Below, one piece after another: positions 62,088 through 64,000 of a DNA stretch of 64,000 nucleotides (positions are counted from its first letter, which is position 1; every line of letters starts with the position of its first letter). The stretch is from the NCBI GenBank assembly GCA_940337035.1, contig CALNHX010005227.1, positions 1 through 64,000 on the forward strand. Reading direction: 5' to 3'. The translations under genes and the position numbers were made by a program. The notes beneath the pieces were generated by a model that was given only the letters and a program-made list of their open reading frames with translations, was not told where the DNA came from and did not search any database. Origin of the DNA: Agriotes lineatus (Eukaryota; Arthropoda; Insecta; Coleoptera; Elateridae).

Positions 62088-64000
62088 TTGAGCCATGCCG
62101 CCAAAATTTCGAGCCATCCCGCTAACACCTCGAGCCGTGCCGCCAACACTTCGAGCCATGCCGCCAACATTTTGAGCCATGCCGCCAACATTTCGAGCCA
62201 TTCCGCTAACACCTCGAGCCATGCCGCCAACACTTCGAGCCATGCCGCCAACATTTCGAGACATGCCGCCAACATTTCGAGCCATGCCGCCAACATTTCG
62301 AGCCATGCCGCCAACATTTTGAGCCATGCCGCAAACATTTCGAGCCATGCCGCCAACATTTCGAGCCAATGCCGCCAACATTTCGAGCCATGCCACCAAC
62401 ATTTCGTGCCACGCTGCCAACATTTCGAGCAATGCCGCCAACATTTTGAGCCATGCCGCCAACACTTCCAGCTATGCCGCCAACATTTCGAGCCATGCCG
62501 TAACATTTCGAGCCATGACGCCAACACCTCGAGCCATGCCGCCAACATTTCGAGCCAGGCCGCCAACATTTCGTGCCACGCCGCCAACATTTTGAGCCAT
62601 GCCGCCAACATTTCGAGCCATGCCGCCAACATTTCGAGCTATGCCGCCAACATTTTGAGCCATGCCGCCAACATTTCGAGCTATGCCGCCAACATTTAGA
62701 GCCATGCCGCCAACATTTCGAGCCATGCCGCCAACATTTTGAGCCATGCCGCCAACATTTCGGGCCATGCCGCCAACATTTCGAGCCATGCCGCCATCAT
62801 TTCGAGCCATGCCGCCAACATTTCGAGTCATGCCGCCAACATTTCGAGCTATGCCACCAACATTTCGAGCCATGCCGCCAACATTTCGACCCATGCCGCC
62901 AACATTTCGAGCCATGCCGCCAACATTTCGTGCTAGGCCGCCAACACTTCGAGCTATGCCGCCAAGATTTTGAGTCATGCCGCCATTTCGAGCCATGCCG
63001 GCAACACTTCCAGCCATGCCGCCAACATTTCGAGCCATGCCGCCAACATTTCGAGCCATGCCGCCAACATTTCGAAAAAAACCGCCAACATTTCGAGCCA
63101 TGCCGCCAACATTTCGACCCATGTCGCCAACATTTTGAGCCACGCCGCCAACATTTGGAGCCACGCCGCCAACGTTTCGAGCCATCCCGCCAACATTTCG
63201 AGCCATGCCGCCAACATTTCGAACCATGCCGCCAACATTTCTAGCCATGCCGCCAACATTTCGAGCCATGCCGCCAACATTTCGAGCCATGCCGCCAACA
63301 CCTCGAGCCATGCCGCCAACATATCGAGCCAGGCCGCCAACATTTCGTGCGACGCCGCCAACATTTCGAGCCATGCCGCCAACATTTCGAGCCATGCCGC
63401 CAACTTTTCCAGGTATGCCGCCAACATTTCGAGCCATGCCGCCAACATTTCGAGCCATGCTGCCAACATTTCGAGCTATGCCGCCAACATTTCGAGCCAT
63501 GCCGCCAACATTTCGAGCCATGCCGCCAACATTTGGAGATATGCCGCCAATATTTCGAGCCATGCCGCCAACATTTCGAGCCATGCCGCCATCATTTTGA
63601 GCCATGCTGCCAACATTTCGAGGCATGCCGCCAACATTTCGAGCCATGCCGCCAACATTTCGAGCCATGCCGCCAACATTTCGAGCCATGCCGCCAACAT
63701 TTCGAGCCATGCCGCCAACATTTCGAGCTATGCCGCCAACACTTCTAGCCATGCCGCCAACATTTCGAGTCATGCCGTTATTTCGAGCCATGCCGCAAAC
63801 ATTTCGAGCCATGCCGCCAACATTTCGAGCAATGCCGCCAACATTTCCAGCCATGCCGCCAACATTTCGAGCCATGCCGCCAAAATTTCGAGCCATGCCG
63901 CCAACATTTCAAAAAAGAACCGCTAACATTTCGAGCCATGGCGCCAACATTTCGAGCAATGTCGCCAACATTTCGAGCCATGCCGCCAACATATCTAGCC
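62088..64000 (+). repeat. 3,248-bp-spaced duplication, copy 2 (cut by window end)
   Basis: Partner of 58,840-60,752, including a second right-arm HOR-C core beginning with CACCTCGAG at 63,299. Its homopolymer unit is interrupted (AAAAAAGAACC at 63,911-63,921), whereas copy 1 has A8. The array continues past the window. Confidence 0.87.

Larger units (their letters stand above)
39613..64000 (+). repeat. Right-arm U21 array, plus polarity
   Basis: About 1,160 U21 units in plus polarity, running off the right end of the window. The sequence is U21 throughout. Recurrent variants include ATTTTGAGCC, TTTAGAGCC, TTTCTAGC, CCGTCAAC, CCACCAAC, CATTCCGCTAACACC and CCGGCAAC. Stops arise repeatedly in every frame from TTTGAG, TTTAGA and TTCTAG variants. 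Homopurine units occur at 49,845, 50,201, 52,384, 52,740, 55,798, 59,827, 60,663, 61,882, 63,075 and 63,911. No coding, RNA or single-copy sequence was seen. Confidence 0.97.

Noticed and set aside
1..64000. CRISPR array
   Set aside because: Repeats are contiguous with no unique spacers, no leader and no cas genes, and the scale is far too large.
28097..64000. CENP-B-box-like motif in U21 (TTCG followed by four bases, A, two bases, then CCGC)
   Set aside because: The core TTCG and A match, but the final CGGG is CCGC, so two of nine key positions fail. Chance similarity cannot be excluded, and binding would need direct evidence.
1..64000. Telomeric repeat or known transposable element
   Set aside because: No TTAGGG-type or related telomere unit, no terminal inverted repeats, no reverse transcriptase or transposase reading, and no poly(A)-tailed insertion was seen.
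1..64000. Identification of the species or of the window as a functional centromere
   Set aside because: I do not recognise either monomer as a named satellite. Array length and HORs are compatible with centromeric, pericentromeric, subtelomeric or sex/B-chromosome DNA, and sequence alone does not decide.

Overview
No gene, RNA gene, transposon or single-copy sequence is visible anywhere in this 64-kb window. It is tandem-repeat (satellite) DNA from the first base to the last, and both ends are cut inside arrays. Arrays of this length, with layered higher-order repeats (HORs), are typical of eukaryotic constitutive heterochromatin (centromeric, pericentromeric, subtelomeric or sex/B-chromosome blocks). 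The species and chromosomal location cannot be read from the sequence.

Two monomers build everything. The 21-bp monomer (here U21) is the octamer GCCATGCC followed by the 13-mer GCCAACATTTCGA. The 11-bp monomer (U11) is GCCATGCCATT. They share the octamer on the same strand.

Layout: 1-24,067 is a U21 array with its units on the minus strand. 24,068-28,096 is U11 array A (about 366 units). 28,097-31,164 is U21, now on the plus strand. 31,165-34,455 is U11 array B (about 299 units). 34,456-35,875 is U21 plus. 35,876-39,612 is U11 array C (about 340 units). 39,613-64,000 is U21 plus. U21 polarity flips once, exactly at the left edge of array A. The three U11 arrays all keep one polarity. Their right edges are nearly identical, and the left edges of B and C are identical, so flank plus U11 array plus flank has been duplicated as a composite.

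The U21 arms carry HORs. The left arm has a block marked by a 12-bp palindrome with 168/189-bp spacing, a 2,702-bp tandem duplication, and a repeat of most of its structure about 9.6 kb further on. The right arm has two separate tandem duplications with the same 2,539-bp period, plus 588-, 1,044-, 1,680-, 3,248- and 4,029-bp duplications. One HOR (HOR-C, marked by a homopurine/homopyrimidine unit) occurs in both arms in inverted orientation with its variant units in the same order, so the arms are inverted relatives and not unrelated satellites.

All six frames are largely open because both monomers lack stop codons. The resulting very long open frames are artefacts of the repeat and are not annotated as genes. 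The points most worth checking are the polarity switch at 24,068, the conserved U11/U21 junctions, the possible origin of U11 from U21, and the alternation of CpG-dense U21 with nearly CpG-free U11.
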